Source of the DNA: Brugia malayi
Lineage: Eukaryota > Nematoda > Chromadorea > Rhabditida > Onchocercidae
Assembly (NCBI RefSeq): GCF_000002995.4
Contig: NW_025062325.1
Span: 1 to 25,669 of the forward strand
DNA length: 25,669 bases
Reading direction: 5' to 3'
Positions within the stretch are counted from its first letter, which is position 1. Each line of letters begins with the position of its first letter. The position numbers and the translations under genes are program-made. The notes under the pieces are model-generated. The model did no database searches. It was not told the origin of the DNA and saw nothing but the letters and a program-made list of their open reading frames with translations. This document shows, piece after piece, positions 11,736-25,155 of this stretch.

Positions 11736-14700
11736 TTTTTTAAAAATTTTAAAATTTGTGACAGTTTTCTTACATTTAACAGAAAATTGGTTCTAAATTA
11801 TCATTTTTTATTTTAATTTAGTGCCAAAACTGCAAAAAATAGCAATATTTTGAAGCTAATTCATTATGTTGTATGGATTGCAGCAGAGCGGGACAAATAT
11901 AGTGTGGTCATTTCATAGTTTAAATATTAAAATACGCTTTTTTAATTAAGTTTTACGCAAAAATTCGTCAGCAAAATTAATAAAACTTTCAATTAATCAT
12001 GGTTTTAATTCAATTTAAGGTTCAAAATTAAATTTAATTTCAAATTTAAATTTTGAATTTTTTAAAAATTATAATTTGACAAATTTAAATTTGTGACAGT
12101 TTTCTTACATTTAACAGAAAATTGGTTCTAAATTATCATTTTTTATTTTAATTTAGTGCCAAAACTGCAAAAAATAGCAATATTTTGAAGCTAATTCATT
12201 ATGTTGTATGGATTGCAGCAGAGCGGGACAAATATAGTGTGGTCATTTCATAGTTTAAATATTAAAATACGCTTTTTTAATTAAGTTTTACGCAAAAATT
12301 CGTCAGCAAAATTAATAAAACTTTCAATTAATCATGGTTTTAATTCAATTTAAGGTTCAAAATTAAATTTAATTTCAAATTTAAATTTTGAATTTTTTAA
12401 AAATTTTAAAATTTGTGACAGTTTTCTTACATTTAACATGAAAATTGGTTCTAAATTATCATTTTTTATTTTAATTTAGTGCTAAAACTGCAAAAAATAG
12501 CAATATTTTGAAGCTAATTCATTATGTTGTATGGATTGCAGCAGAGCGGGACAAATATAGTGTGGTCATTTCATAGTTTAAATATTAAAATACGCTTTTT
12601 TAATTAAGTTTTACGCAAAAATTCGTCAGCAAAATTAATAAAACTTTCAATTAATCATGGTTTTAATTCAATTTAAGGTTCAAAATTAAATTTAATTTCA
12701 AATTTAAATTTTGAATTTTTTAAAAATTTTACAAAAATTTGTGACAGTTTTCTTACATTTAACATGAAAATTGGTTCTAAATTATCATTTTTTATTTTAA
12801 TTTAGTGCTAAAACTGCAAAAAATAGCAATATTTTGAAGCTAATTCATTATGTTGTATGGATTGCAGCAGAGCGGGACAAATATAGTGTGGTCATTTCAT
12901 AGTTTAAATATTAAAATACGCTTTTTTAATTAAGTTTTACGCAAAAATTCGTCAGCAAAATTAATAAAACTTTCAATTAATCATGGTTTTAATTCAATTT
13001 AAGGTTCAAAATTAAATTTAATTTCAAATTTAAATTTTGAATTTTTTAAAAATTTTAAAAATTTAAAATTTGTGACAGTTTTCTTACATTTAACATGAAA
13101 ATTGGTTCTAAATTATCATTTTTTATTTTAATTTAGTGCTAAAACTGCAAAAAATAGCAATATTTTGAAGCTAATTCATTATGTTGTATGGATTGCAGCA
13201 GAGCGGGACAAATATAGTGTGGTCATTTCATAGTTTAAATATTAAAATACGCTTTTTTAATTAAGTTTTACGCAAAAATTCGTCAGCAAAATTAATAAAA
13301 CTTTCAATTAATCATGGTTTTAATTCAATTTAAGGTTCAAAATTAAATTTAATTTCAAATTTAAATTTTGAATTTTTTAAAAATTTTAAAATTTGTGACA
13401 GTTTTCTTACATTTAACAGGAAAATTGGTTCTAAATTATCATTTTTTATTTTAATTTAGTGCCAAAACTGCAAAAAATAGCAATATTTTGAAGCTAATTC
13501 ATTATGTTGTATGGATTGCAGCAGAGCGGGACAAATATAGTGTGGTCATTTCATAGTTTAAATATTAAAATACGCTTTTTTAATTAAGTTTTACGCAAAA
13601 ATTCGTCAGCAAAATTAATAAAACTTTCAATTAATCATGGTTTTAATTCAATTTAAGGTTCAAAATTAAATTTAATTTCAAATTTAAATTTTGAATTTTT
13701 TAAAAATATAATTGTGACAAAATTTAAAATTTGTGACAGTTTTCTTACATTTAACATGAAAATTGGTTCTAAATTATCATTTTTTATTTTAATTTAGTGC
13801 CAAAACTGCAAAAAATAGCAATATTTTGAAGCTAATTCATTATGTTGTATGGATTGCAGCAGAGCGGGACAAATATAGTGTGGTCATTTCATAGTTTAAA
13901 TATTAAAATACGCTTTTTTAATTAAGTTTTACGCAAAAATTCGTCAGCAAAATTAATAAAACTTTCAATTAATCATGGTTTTAATTCAATTTAAGGTTCA
14001 AAATTAAATTTAATTTCAAATTTAAATTTTGAATTTTTTAAAAATTTTAAAATTTGTGACAGTTTTCTTACATTTAACATGAAAATTGGTTCTAAATTAT
14101 CATTTTTTATTTTAATTTAGTGCCAAAACTGCAAAAAATAGCAATATTTTGAAGCTAATTCATTATGTTGTATGGATTGCAGCAGAGCGGGACAAATATA
14201 GTGTGGTCATTTCATAGTTTAAATATTAAAATACGCTTTTTTAATTAAGTTTTACGCAAAAATTCGTCAGCAAAATTAATAAAACTTTCAATTAATCATG
14301 GTTTTAATTCAATTTAAGGTTCAAAATTAAATTTAATTTCAAATTTAAATTTTGAATTTTTTAAAAATTTTCAAAAATTTGTGACAGTTTTCTTACATTT
14401 AACATGAAAATTGGTTCTAAATTATCATTTTTTATTTTAATTTAGTGCCAAAACTGCAAAAAATAGCAATATTTTGAAGCTAATTCATTATGTTGTATGG
14501 ATTGCAGCAGAGCGGGACAAATATAGTGTGGTCATTTCATAGTTTAAATATTAAAATACGCTTTTTTAATTAAGTTTTACGCAAAAATTCGTCAGCAAAA
14601 TTAATAAAACTTTCAATTAATCATGGTTTTAATTCAATTTAAGGTTCAAAATTAAATTTAATTTCAAATTTAAATTTTGAATTTTTTAAAAATTTCAAAA

Positions 14701-17700
14701 TTTGTGGCAGTTTTCTTACATTTAACAGGAAAATTGGTTCTAAATTATCATTTTTTATTTTAATTTAGTGCCAAAACTGCAAAAAATAGCAATATTTTGA
14801 AGCTAATTCATTATGTTGTATGGATTGCAGCAGAGCGGGACAAATATAGTGTGGTCATTTCATAGTTTAAATATTAAAATACGCTTTTTTAATTAAGTTT
14901 TACGCAAAAATTCGTCAGCAAAATTAATAAAACTTTCAATTAATCATGGTTTTAATTCAATTTAAGGTTCAAAATTAAATTTAATTTCAAATTTAAATTT
15001 TGAATTTTTTAAAAATTTTAAAATTTGTGACAGTTTTCTTACATTTAACAGGAAAATTGGTTCTAAATTATCATTTTTTATTTTAATTTAGTGCCAAAAC
15101 TGCAAAAAATAGCAATATTTTGAAGCTAATTCATTATGTTGTATGGATTGCAGCAGAGCGGGACAAATATAGTGTGGTCATTTCATAGTTTAAATATTAA
15201 AATACGCTTTTTTAATTAAGTTTTACGCAAAAATTCGTCAGCAAAATTAATAAAACTTTCAATTAATCATGGTTTTAATTCAATTTAAGGTTCAAAATTA
15301 AATTTAATTTCAAATTTAAATTTTGAATTTTTTAAAAATTTTCAAAATTTGTAATGACAGTTTTCTTACATTTAACATGAAAATTGGTTCTAAATTATCA
15401 TTTTTTATTTTAATTTAGTGCCAAAACTGCAAAAAATAGCAATATTTTGAAGCTAATTCATTATGTTGTATGGATTGCAGCAGAGCGGGACAAATATAGT
15501 GTGGTCATTTCATAGTTTAAATATTAAAATACGCTTTTTTAATTAAGTTTTACGAAAAATTCGTCAGCAAAATTAATAAAACTTTCAATTAATCATGGTT
15601 TTAATTCAATTTAAGGTTCAAAATTAAATTTAATTTCAAATTTAAATTTTGAATTTTTTAAAATATATATTGACAAAATTTAAAATTTGTGACAGTTTTC
15701 TTACATTTAACATGAAAATTGGTTCTAAATTATCATTTTTTATTTTAATTTAGTGCCAAAACTGCAAAAAATAGCAATATTTTGAAGCTAATTCATTATG
15801 TTGTATGGATTGCAGCAGAGCGGGACAAATATAGTGTGGTCATTTCATAGTTTAAATATTAAAATACGCTTTTTTAATTAAGTTTTACGCAAAAATTCGT
15901 CAGCAAAATTAATAAAACTTTCAATTAATCATGGTTTTAATTCAATTTAAGGTTCAAAATTAAATTTAATTTCAAATTTAAATTTTGAATTTTTTAAAAA
16001 TTTTCAAAATTTGTAATAGTTTTCTTACATTTAACAGGAAAATTGGTTCTAAATTATCATTTTTTATTTCAATTAAGTGCCAAAACTGCAAAAAATAGCA
16101 ATATTTTGAAGCTAATTCATTATGTTGTATGGATTGCAGCAGAGCGGGACAAATATAGTGTGGTCATTTCATAGTTTAAATATTAAAATACGCTTTTTTA
16201 ATTAAGTTTTACGCAAAAATTCGTCAGCAAAATTAATAAAACTTTCAATTAATCATGGTTTTAATTCAATTTAAGGTTCAAAATTAAATTTAATTTCAAA
16301 TTTAAATTTTGAATTTTTAAAATTATAATTTACAAAATTTTAAAATTTGTGACAGTTTTCTTACATTTAACATGAAAATTGGTTCTAAATTATCATTTTT
16401 TATTTTAATTTAGTGCCAAAACTGCAAAAAATAGCAATATTTTGAAGCTAATTCATTATGTTGTATGGATTGCAGCAGAGCGGGACAAATATAGTGTGGT
16501 CATTTCATAGTTTAAATATTAAAATACGCTTTTTTAATTAAGTTTTACGCAAAAATTCGTCAGCAAAATTAATAAAACTTTCAATTAATCATGGTTTTAA
16601 TTCAATTTAAGGTTCAAAATTAAATTTAATTTCAAATTTAAATTTTGAATTTTTTAAAAATTTTAAAATTTGTAATAGTTTTCTTACATTTAACAGGAAA
16701 ATTGGTTCTAAATTATCATTTTTTATTTCAATTTAGTGCTAAAACTGCAAAAAATAGCAATATTTTGAAGCTAATTCATTATGTTGTATGGATTGCAGCA
16801 GAGCGGGACAAATATAGTGTGGTCATTTCATAGTTTAAATATTAAAATACGCTTTTTTAATTAAGTTTTACGCAAAAATTCGTCAGCAAAATTAATAAAA
16901 CTTTCAATTAATCATGGTTTTAATTCAATTTAAGGTTCAAAATTAAATTTAATTTCAAATTTAAATTTTGAATTTTTTAAAAATTTCAAAATTTGTGGCA
17001 GTTTTCTTACATTTAACATGAAAATTGGTTCTAAATTATCATTTTTTATTTTAATTTAGTGCCAAAACTGCAAAAAATAGCAATATTTTGAAGCTAATTC
17101 ATTATGTTGTATGGATTGCAGCAGAGCGGGACAAATATAGTGTGGTCATTTCATAGTTTAAATATTAAAATACGCTTTTTTAATTAAGTTTTACGCAAAA
17201 ATTCGTCAGCAAAATTAATAAAACTTTCAATTAATCATGGTTTTAATTCAATTTAAGGTTCAAAATTAAATTTAATTTCAAATTTAAATTTTGAATTTTT
17301 TAAAAATTTCAAAATTTGTGGCAGTTTTCTTACATTTAACATGAAAATTGGTTCTAATTATCATTTTTAATTTTAATTTAGTGCCAAAACTGCAAAAAAT
17401 AGCAATATTTTGAAGCTAATTCATTATGTTGTATGGATTGCAGCAGAGCGGGACAAATATAGTGTGGTCATTTCATAGTTTAAATATTAAAATACGCTTT
17501 TTTAATTAAGTTTTACGCAAAAATTCGTCAGCAAAATTAATAAAACTTTCAATTAATCATGGTTTTAATTCAATTTAAGGTTCAAAATTAAATTTAATTT
17601 CAAATTTAAATTTTGAATTTTTTAAAAATTTCAAAATTTGTGACAGTTTTCTTACATTTAACAGGAAAATTGGTTCTAAATTATCATTTTTTATTTTAAT

Positions 17701-20700
17701 TTAGTGCCAAAACTGCAAAAAATAGCAATATTTTGAAGCTAATTCATTATGTTGTATGGATTGCAGCAGAGCGGGACAAATATAGTGTGGTCATTTCATA
17801 GTTTAAATATTAAAATACGCTTTTTTAATTAAGTTTTACGCAAAAATTCGTCAGCAAAATTAATAAAACTTTCAATTAATCATGGTTTTAATTCAATTTA
17901 AGGTTCAAAATTAAATTTAATTTCAAATTTAAATTTTGAATTTTTTAAAAATTTCAAAATTTGTGGCAGTTTTCTTACATTTAACAGGAAAATTGGTTCT
18001 AAATTATCATTTTTTATTTCAATTTAGTGCCAAAACTGCAAAAAATAGCAATATTTTGAAGCTAATTCATTATGTTGTATGGATTGCAGCAGAGCGGGAC
18101 AAATATAGTGTGGTCATTTCATAGTTTAAATATTAAAATACGCTTTTTTAATTAAGTTATACGCAAAAATTCGTCAGCAAAATTAATAAAACTTTCAATT
18201 AATCATGGTTTTAATTCAATTTAAGGTTCAAAATTAAATTTAATTTCAAATTTAAATTTTGAATTTTTTAAAAATTAATTTTACAAAATTTGTGACAGTT
18301 TTCTTACATTTAACATGAAAATTGGTTCTAAATTATCATTTTTTATTTTAATTTAGTGCCAAAACTGCAAAAAATAGCAATATTTTGAAGCTAATTCATT
18401 ATGTTGTATGGATTGCAGCAGAGCGGGACAAATATAGTGTGGTCATTTCATAGTTTAAATATTAAAATACGCTTTTTTAATTAAGTTTTACGCAAAAATT
18501 CGTCAGCAAAATTAATAAAACTTTCAATTAATCATGGTTTTAATTCAATTTAAGGTTCAAAATTAAATTTAATTTCAAATTTAAATTTTGAATTTTTTAA
18601 AATTATATTTGTGACAAATTTTAAAATTTGTGACAGTTTTCTTACATTTAACATGAAAATTGGTTCTAAATTATCATTTTTTATTTTAATTTAGTGCCAA
18701 AACTGCAAAAAATAGCAATATTTTGAAGCTAATTCATTATGTTGTATGGATTGCAGCAGAGCGGGACAAATATAGTGTGGTCATTTCATAGTTTAAATAT
18801 TAAAATACGCTTTTTTAATTAAGTTTTACGCAAAAATTCGTCAGCAAAATTAATAAAACTTTCAATTAATCATGGTTTTAATTCAATTTAAGGTTCAAAA
18901 TTAAATTTAATTTCAAATTTAAATTTTGAATTTTTTAAAAATTTCAAAATTTGTGGCAGTTTTCTTACATTTAACATGAAAATTGGTTCTAATTATCATT
19001 TTTAATTTTAATTTAGTGCCAAAACTGCAAAAAATAGCAATATTTTGAAGCTAATTCATTATGTTGTATGGATTGCAGCAGAGCGGGACAAATATAGTGT
19101 GGTCATTTCATAGTTTAAATATTAAAATACGCTTTTTTAATTAAGTTTTACGCAAAAATTCGTCAGCAAAATTAATAAAACTTTCAATTAATCATGGTTT
19201 TAATTCAATTTAAGGTTCAAAATTAAATTTAATTTCAAATTTAAATTTTGAATTTTTTAAAAATTTTAAAATTTGTGACAGTTTTCTTACATTTAACATG
19301 AAAATTGGTTCTAAATTATCATTTTTTATTTTAATTTAGTGCCAAAACTGCAAAAAATAGCAATATTTTGAAGCTAATTCATTATGTTGTATGGATTGCA
19401 GCAGAGCGGGACAAATATAGTGTGGTCATTTCATAGTTTAAATATTAAAATACGCTTTTTTAATTAAGTTTTACGCAAAAATTCGTCAGCAAAATTAATA
19501 AAACTTTCAATTAATCATGGTTTTAATTCAATTTAAGGTTCAAAATTAAATTTAATTTCAAATTTAAATTTTGAATTTTTTAAAAATTTCAAAATTTGTG
19601 ACATAGTTTTCTTACATTTAACATGAAAATTGGTTCTAAATTATCATTTTTTATTTTAATTTAGTGCCAAAACTGCAAAAAATAGCAATATTTTGAAGCT
19701 AATTCATTATGTTGTATGGATTGCAGCAGAGCGGGACAAATATAGTGTGGTCATTTCATAGTTTAAATATTAAAATACGCTTTTTTAATTAAGTTTTACG
19801 CAAAAATTCGTCAGCAAAATTAATAAAACTTTCAATTAATCATGGTTTTAATTCAATTTAAGGTTCAAAATTAAATTTAATTTCAAATTTAAATTTTGAA
19901 TTTTTTAAAAATTTCTAAAATTTGTGACAGTTTTCTTACATTTAACAGGAAAATTGGTTCTAAATTATCATTTTTTATTTTAATTTAGTGCCAAAACTGC
20001 AAAAAATAGCAATATTTTGAAGCTAATTCATTATGTTGTATGGATTGCAGCAGAGCGGGACAAATATAGTGTGGTCATTTCATAGTTTAAATATTAAAAT
20101 ACGCTTTTTTAATTAAGTTTTACGCAAAAATTCGTCAGCAAAATTAATAAAACTTTCAATTAATCATGGTTTTAATTCAATTTAAGGTTCAAAATTAAAT
20201 TTAATTTCAAATTTAAATTTTGAATTTTTTAAAAATTTCAAAATTTGTAATAGTTTTCTTACATTTAACAGGAAAATTGGTTCTAAATTATCATTTTTTA
20301 TTTTAATTTAGTGCCAAAACTGCAAAAAATAGCAATATTTTGAAGCTAATTCATTATGTTGTATGGATTGCAGCAGAGCGGGACAAATATAGTGTGGTCA
20401 TTTCATAGTTTAAATATTAAAATACGCTTTTTTAATTAAGTTTTACGCAAAAATTCGTCAGCAAAATTAATAAAACTTTCAATTAATCATGGTTTTAATT
20501 CAATTTAAGGTTCAAAATTAAATTTAATTTCAAATTTAAATTTTGAATTTTTTAAAATTATATAATTTGTGACAAAATTTTAAAATTTGTGACAGTTTTC
20601 TTACATTTAACATGAAAATTGGTTCTAAATTATCATTTTTTATTTTAATTTAGTGCCAAAACTGCAAAAAATAGCAATATTTTGAAGCTAATTCATTATG

Positions 20701-22880
20701 TTGTATGGATTGCAGCAGAGCGGGACAAATATAGTGTGGTCATTTCATAGTTTAAATATTAAAATACGCTTTTTTAATTAAGTTTTACGCATAAATTCGT
20801 CAGCAAAATTAATAAAACTTTCAATTAATCATGGTTTTAATTCAATTTAAGGTTCAAAATTAAATTTAATTTCAAATTTAAATTTTGAATTTTTTAAAAA
20901 TTTTAAAATTTGTGACAGTTTTCTTACATTTAACAGGAAAATTGGTTCTAAATTATCATTTTTTATTTTAATTTAGTGCCAAAACTGCAAAAAATAGCAA
21001 TATTTTGAAGCTAATTCATTATGTTGTATGGATTGCAGCAGAGCGGGACAAATATAGTGTGGTCATTTCATAGTTTAAATATTAAAATACGCTTTTTTAA
21101 TTAAGTTTTACGCAAAAATTCGTCAGCAAAATTAATAAAACTTTCAATTAATCATGGTTTTAATTCAATTTAAGGTTCAAAATTAAATTTAATTTCAAAT
21201 TTAAATTTTGAATTTTTTAAAAATTTTCAAATTTTTGTGACAGTTTTCTTACATTTAACAGGAAAATTGGTTCTAAATTATCATTTTTTATTTTAATTTA
21301 GTGCCAAAACTGCAAAAAATAGCAATATTTTGAAGCTAATTCATTATGTTGTATGGATTGCAGCAGAGCGGGACAAATATAGTGTGGTCATTTCATAGTT
21401 TAAATATTAAAATACGCTTTTTTAATTAAGTTTTACGCAAAAATTCGTCAGCAAAATTAATAAAACTTTCAATTAATCATGGTTTTAATTCAATTTAAGG
21501 TTCAAAATTAAATTTAATTTCAAATTTAAATTTTGAATTTTTTAAAAATTTCAAAATTTGTGGCAGTTTTCTTACATTTAACAGGAAAATTGGTTCTAAA
21601 TTATCATTTTTTATTTTAATTTAGTGCCAAAACTGCAAAAAATAGCAATATTTTGAAGCTAATTCATTATGTTACATGCATTGCAGCAGAGCGGGACAAA
21701 TATAGTGTGGTCATTTCATAGTTTAAATATTAAAATACGCTTTTTTAATTAAGTTTTACGCAAAAATTCGTCAGCAAAATTAATAAAACTTTCAATTAAT
21801 CATGGTTTTAATTCAATTTAAGGTTCAAAATTAAATTTAATTTCAAATTTAAATTTTGAATTTTTTAAAAATTTTAAAATTTGTGACAGTTTTCTTACAT
21901 TTAACAGGAAAATTGGTTCTAATTATCATTTTTTATTTTAATTTAGTGCCAAAACTGCAAAAAATAGCAATATTTTGAAGCTAATTCATTATGTTGTATG
22001 GATTGCAGCAGAGCGGGACAAATATAGTGTGGTCATTTCATAGTTTAAATATTAAAATACGCTTTTTTAATTAAGTTTTACGCAAAAATTCGTCAGCAAA
22101 ATTAATAAAACTTTCAATTAATCATGGTTTTAATTCAATTTAAGGTTCAAAATTAAATTTAATTTCAAATTTAAATTTTGAATTTTTTAAAAATTTTAAA
22201 ATTTGTGACAGTTTTCTTACATTTAACAGGAAAATTGGTTCTAAATTATCATTTTTTATTTTAATTTAGTGCCAAAACTGCAAAAAATAGCAATATTTTG
22301 AAGCTAATTCATTATGTTGTATGGATTGCAGCAGAGCGGGACAAATATAGTGTGGTCATTTCATAGTTTAAATATTAAAATACGCTTTTTTAATTAAGTT
22401 TTACGCAAAATTCGTCAGCAAAATTAATAAAACTTTCAATTAATCATGGTTTTAATTCAATTTAAGGTTCAAAATTAAATTTAATTTCAAATTTAAATTT
22501 TGAATTTTTTAAAAATTTCAAAATTTGTAATAGTTTTCTTACATTTAACAGGAAAATTGGTTCTAAATTATCATTTTTTATTTTAATTTAGTGCCAAAAC
22601 TGCAAAAAATAGCAATATTTTGAAGCTAATTCATTATGTTGTATGGATTGCAGCAGAGCGGGACAAATATAGTGTGGTCATTTCATAGTTTAAATATTAA
22701 AATACGCTTTTTTAATTAAGTTTTACGCATAAATTCGTCAGCAAAATTAATAAAACTTTCAATTAATCATGGTTTTAATTCAATTTAAGGTTCAAAATTA
22801 AATTTAATTTCAAATTTAAATTTTGAATTTTTTAAAAATTTTAAAATTTGTGACAGTTTTCTTACATTTAACAGGAAAAT

Positions 22881-23009
22881 TGGTTCTAATTATCATTTTT
22901 AATTTTAATTTAGTGCCAAAACTGCAAAAAATAGCAATATTTTGAAGTCAATTCATTATGTTATATGCATTGCACCAGGGCGGTCATATATGGTGTGGCC
23001 ATTTTATAG
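22881..23009. repeat. Edge haplotype, copy 1 (rewritten box)
   Basis: A 129-bp variant block: tggttctaattatcattttt, then aagtcaattc instead of aagctaattc, ttatatgcattgcacc, agggcggtcatatatggtg, and tggccattttatag in place of tggtcatttcatag. The box keeps its position and GC richness but the agcgggac core becomes agggcggtc. It shares nearly all these changes with 25,156-25,286. Confidence 0.85.
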
Positions 23010-23766
23010 TTTAAATATTAAAATACGCTTTTTTAATTAAGTTTTACGCAAAAATTCGTCAGCAAAATTAATAAAACTTTCAATTAATCATGGTTTTAAT
23101 TCAATTTAAGGTTCAAAATTAAATTTAATTTCAAATTTAAATTTTGAATTTTTTAAAAATTTTAAAATTTTAAAATTTGTGACAGTTTTCTTACATTTAA
23201 CAGGAAAATTGGTTCTAAATTATCATTTTTTATTTTAATTTAGTGCCAAAACTGCAAAAAATAGCAATATTTTGAAGCTAATTCATTATGTTGTATGGAT
23301 TGCAGCAGAGCGGGACAAATATAGTGTGGTCATTTCATAGTTTAAATATTAAAATACGCTTTTTTAATTAAGTTTTACGCATAAATTCGTCAGCAAAATT
23401 AATAAAACTTTCAATTAATCATGGTTTTAATTCAATTTAAGGTTCAAAATTAAATTTAATTTCAAATTTAAATTTTGAATTTTTTAAAAAATTTTAAAAT
23501 TTGTGACAGTTTTCTTACATTTAACAGGAAAATTGGTTCTAAATTATCATTTTTTATTTTAATTTAGTGCCAAAACTGCAAAAAATAGCAATATTTTGAA
23601 GCTAATTCATTATGTTGTATGGATTGCAGCAGAGCGGGACAAATATAGTGTGGTCATTTCATAGTTTAAATATTAAAATACGCTTTTTTAATTAAGTTTT
23701 ACGCAAAAATTCGTCAGCAAAATTAATAAAACTTTCAATTAATCATGGTTTTAATTCAATTTAAGG

Positions 23767-23806
23767 TTCAAAATTAAATTTAATTTCAAATTTAAATTTT
23801 TTAAAA
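23767..23806. repeat. Inverted repeat truncated by a 7-bp deletion
   Basis: In the long copy starting at 23,629 the segment around ttttgaatttttt is shortened, removing tgaa from the right arm. Left arm ttcaaaattaaattt is intact, so the outer pairs of the hairpin are lost. The monomer is 335 bp instead of 342, agreeing with 7 bases lost. Confidence 0.75.
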
Positions 23807-24280
23807 ATTATATAATTTGTGACAAAATTTTAAAATTTGTGACAGTTTTCTTACATTTAACAGGAAAATTGGTTCTAATTATCATTTTTAATTTTAATTT
23901 AGTGCCAAAACTGCAAAAAATAGCAATATTTTGAAGCTAATTCATTATGTTGTATGGATTGCAGCAGAGCGGGACAAATATAGTGTGGTCATTTCATAGT
24001 TTAAATATTAAAATACGCTTTTTTAATTAAGTTTTACGCATAAATTCGTCAGCAAAATTAATAAAACTTTCAATTAATCATGGTTTTAATTCAATTTAAG
24101 GTTCAAAATTAAATTTAATTTCAAATTTAAATTTTGAATTTTTTAAAAATTTCAAAATTTGTAATAGTTTTCTTACATTTAACAGAAAATTGGTTCTAAA
24201 TTATCATTTTTTATTTTAATTATTGCCAAAACTGCAAAAAATAGCAATATTTTGAAGCTAATTCATTATGTTGTATGGAT

Positions 24281-24320
24281 TGCAGCCAAATTTAATTTAA
24301 TATGGTGTGGTCATTTCATA
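24281..24320. repeat. Monomer with the GC-rich box lost
   Basis: After ttgcagc the usual agagcgggacaaatatag is replaced by caaatttaatttaatatgg, then tgtggtcatttcatag resumes. Length is nearly kept (monomer 323 bp). The replacing bases resemble the monomer's own A/T domain (aaatttaattt lies at the inverted repeat), so an internal template switch is plausible. Confidence 0.8.
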
Positions 24321-24911
24321 GTTTAAATATTAAAATACGCTTTTTTAATTAAGTTTTACGCAAAAATTCGTCAGCAAAATTAATAAAACTTTCAATTAAT
24401 CATGGTTTTAATTCAATTTAAGGTTCAAAATTAAATTTAATTTCAAATTTAAATTTTGAATTTTTTAAAAATTTTAAAATTTGTGACAGTTTTCTTACAT
24501 TTAACAGGAAAATTGGTTCTAAATTATCATTTTTTATTTTAATTTAGTGCCAAAACTGCAAAAAATAGCAATATTTGAAGCTAATTCATTATGTTGTATG
24601 GATTGCAGCAGAGCGGGACAAATATGGTGTGTTCATTTCGTAGTTTAAATATTAAAATACGCTTTTTTAATTAAGTTTTACGAAAAATTCGTCAGCAAAA
24701 TTAATAAAACTTTCAATTAATCATGGTTTTAATTCAATTTAAGGTTCAAAATTAAATTTAATTTCAAATTTAAATTTTGAATTTTTTAAAAATTTCAAAA
24801 TTTGTAATAGTTTTCTTACATTTAACAGGAAAATTGGTTCTAATTATCATTTTTTATTTCAATTATAGTGCCAAAACTGCAAAAAATAGCAATATTTTGA
24901 AGCTAATTCAT

Positions 24912-24960
24912 TATGTTATAGGGACAAATATGCAGCAGAGCGGGACAAATATACATTTCA
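24912..24960. repeat. Monomer with a rearranged box and duplicated gggacaaatat
   Basis: gggacaaatat occurs at 24,921-24,931 and again at 24,942-24,952, 21 bp apart, on both sides of gcagcagagc. The usual tgtatggat before the box and agtgtggt after it are missing. It looks like a local duplication with a deletion on each side. It also shifts the reading frame so that this copy's repeat-derived open frame ends differently from the others. Confidence 0.8.
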
Positions 24961-25155
24961 TAGTTTAAATATTAAAATACGCTTTTTTAATTAAGTTTTA
25001 CGCAAAAATTCGTCAGCAAAATTAATAAAACTTTCAATTAATCATGGTTTTAATTCAATTTTTAAGGTTCAAAATTAAATTTAATTTCAAATTTAAATTT
25101 TGAATTTTTTAAAATTTAAAATTTGTTACAGTTTTCTTACATTTAACAGGAAAAT

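Larger units (their letters stand above)
11561..11882. repeat. Representative core monomer (subfamily C, 322 bp)
   Basis: The commonest core form: short hinge like S, but tgtgacag as in L, with tttagtgccaaaac downstream, as if recombinant between L and S. Parts: box and flank 11,561-11,610; near-invariant domain 11,611-11,735; hinge 11,736-11,764; distal domain 11,765-11,882. This copy also lacks one g in aacagaaaatt, a local variant. Reading C as an L/S recombinant is inference; it could equally be ancestral. Confidence 0.7.
9288..22652. repeat. Homogeneous satellite core
   Basis: Forty-one monomers, mostly 322-325 bp and almost identical. Long copies are sparse, starting at 9,933, 11,883, 13,521, 15,480, 16,139, 18,418 and 20,373. 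Differences between short copies sit mainly in the hinge (tgtgacag, tgtggcag, tgtaatag) and at aacagg, aacatg or aacaga in the distal domain. High uniformity is what recent amplification or frequent unequal exchange produces. No non-satellite sequence is seen in these 13 kb. Confidence 0.85.

Noticed and set aside
17121..19077. Five-monomer higher-order repeat suggested by near-identical copies at 17,121 and 18,756
   Set aside because: Both carry tgtggcag with tggttctaattatc, but neighbours on each side (16,798 against 18,418, and 17,443 against 19,078) differ in hinge class, so a five-mer unit is not supported.
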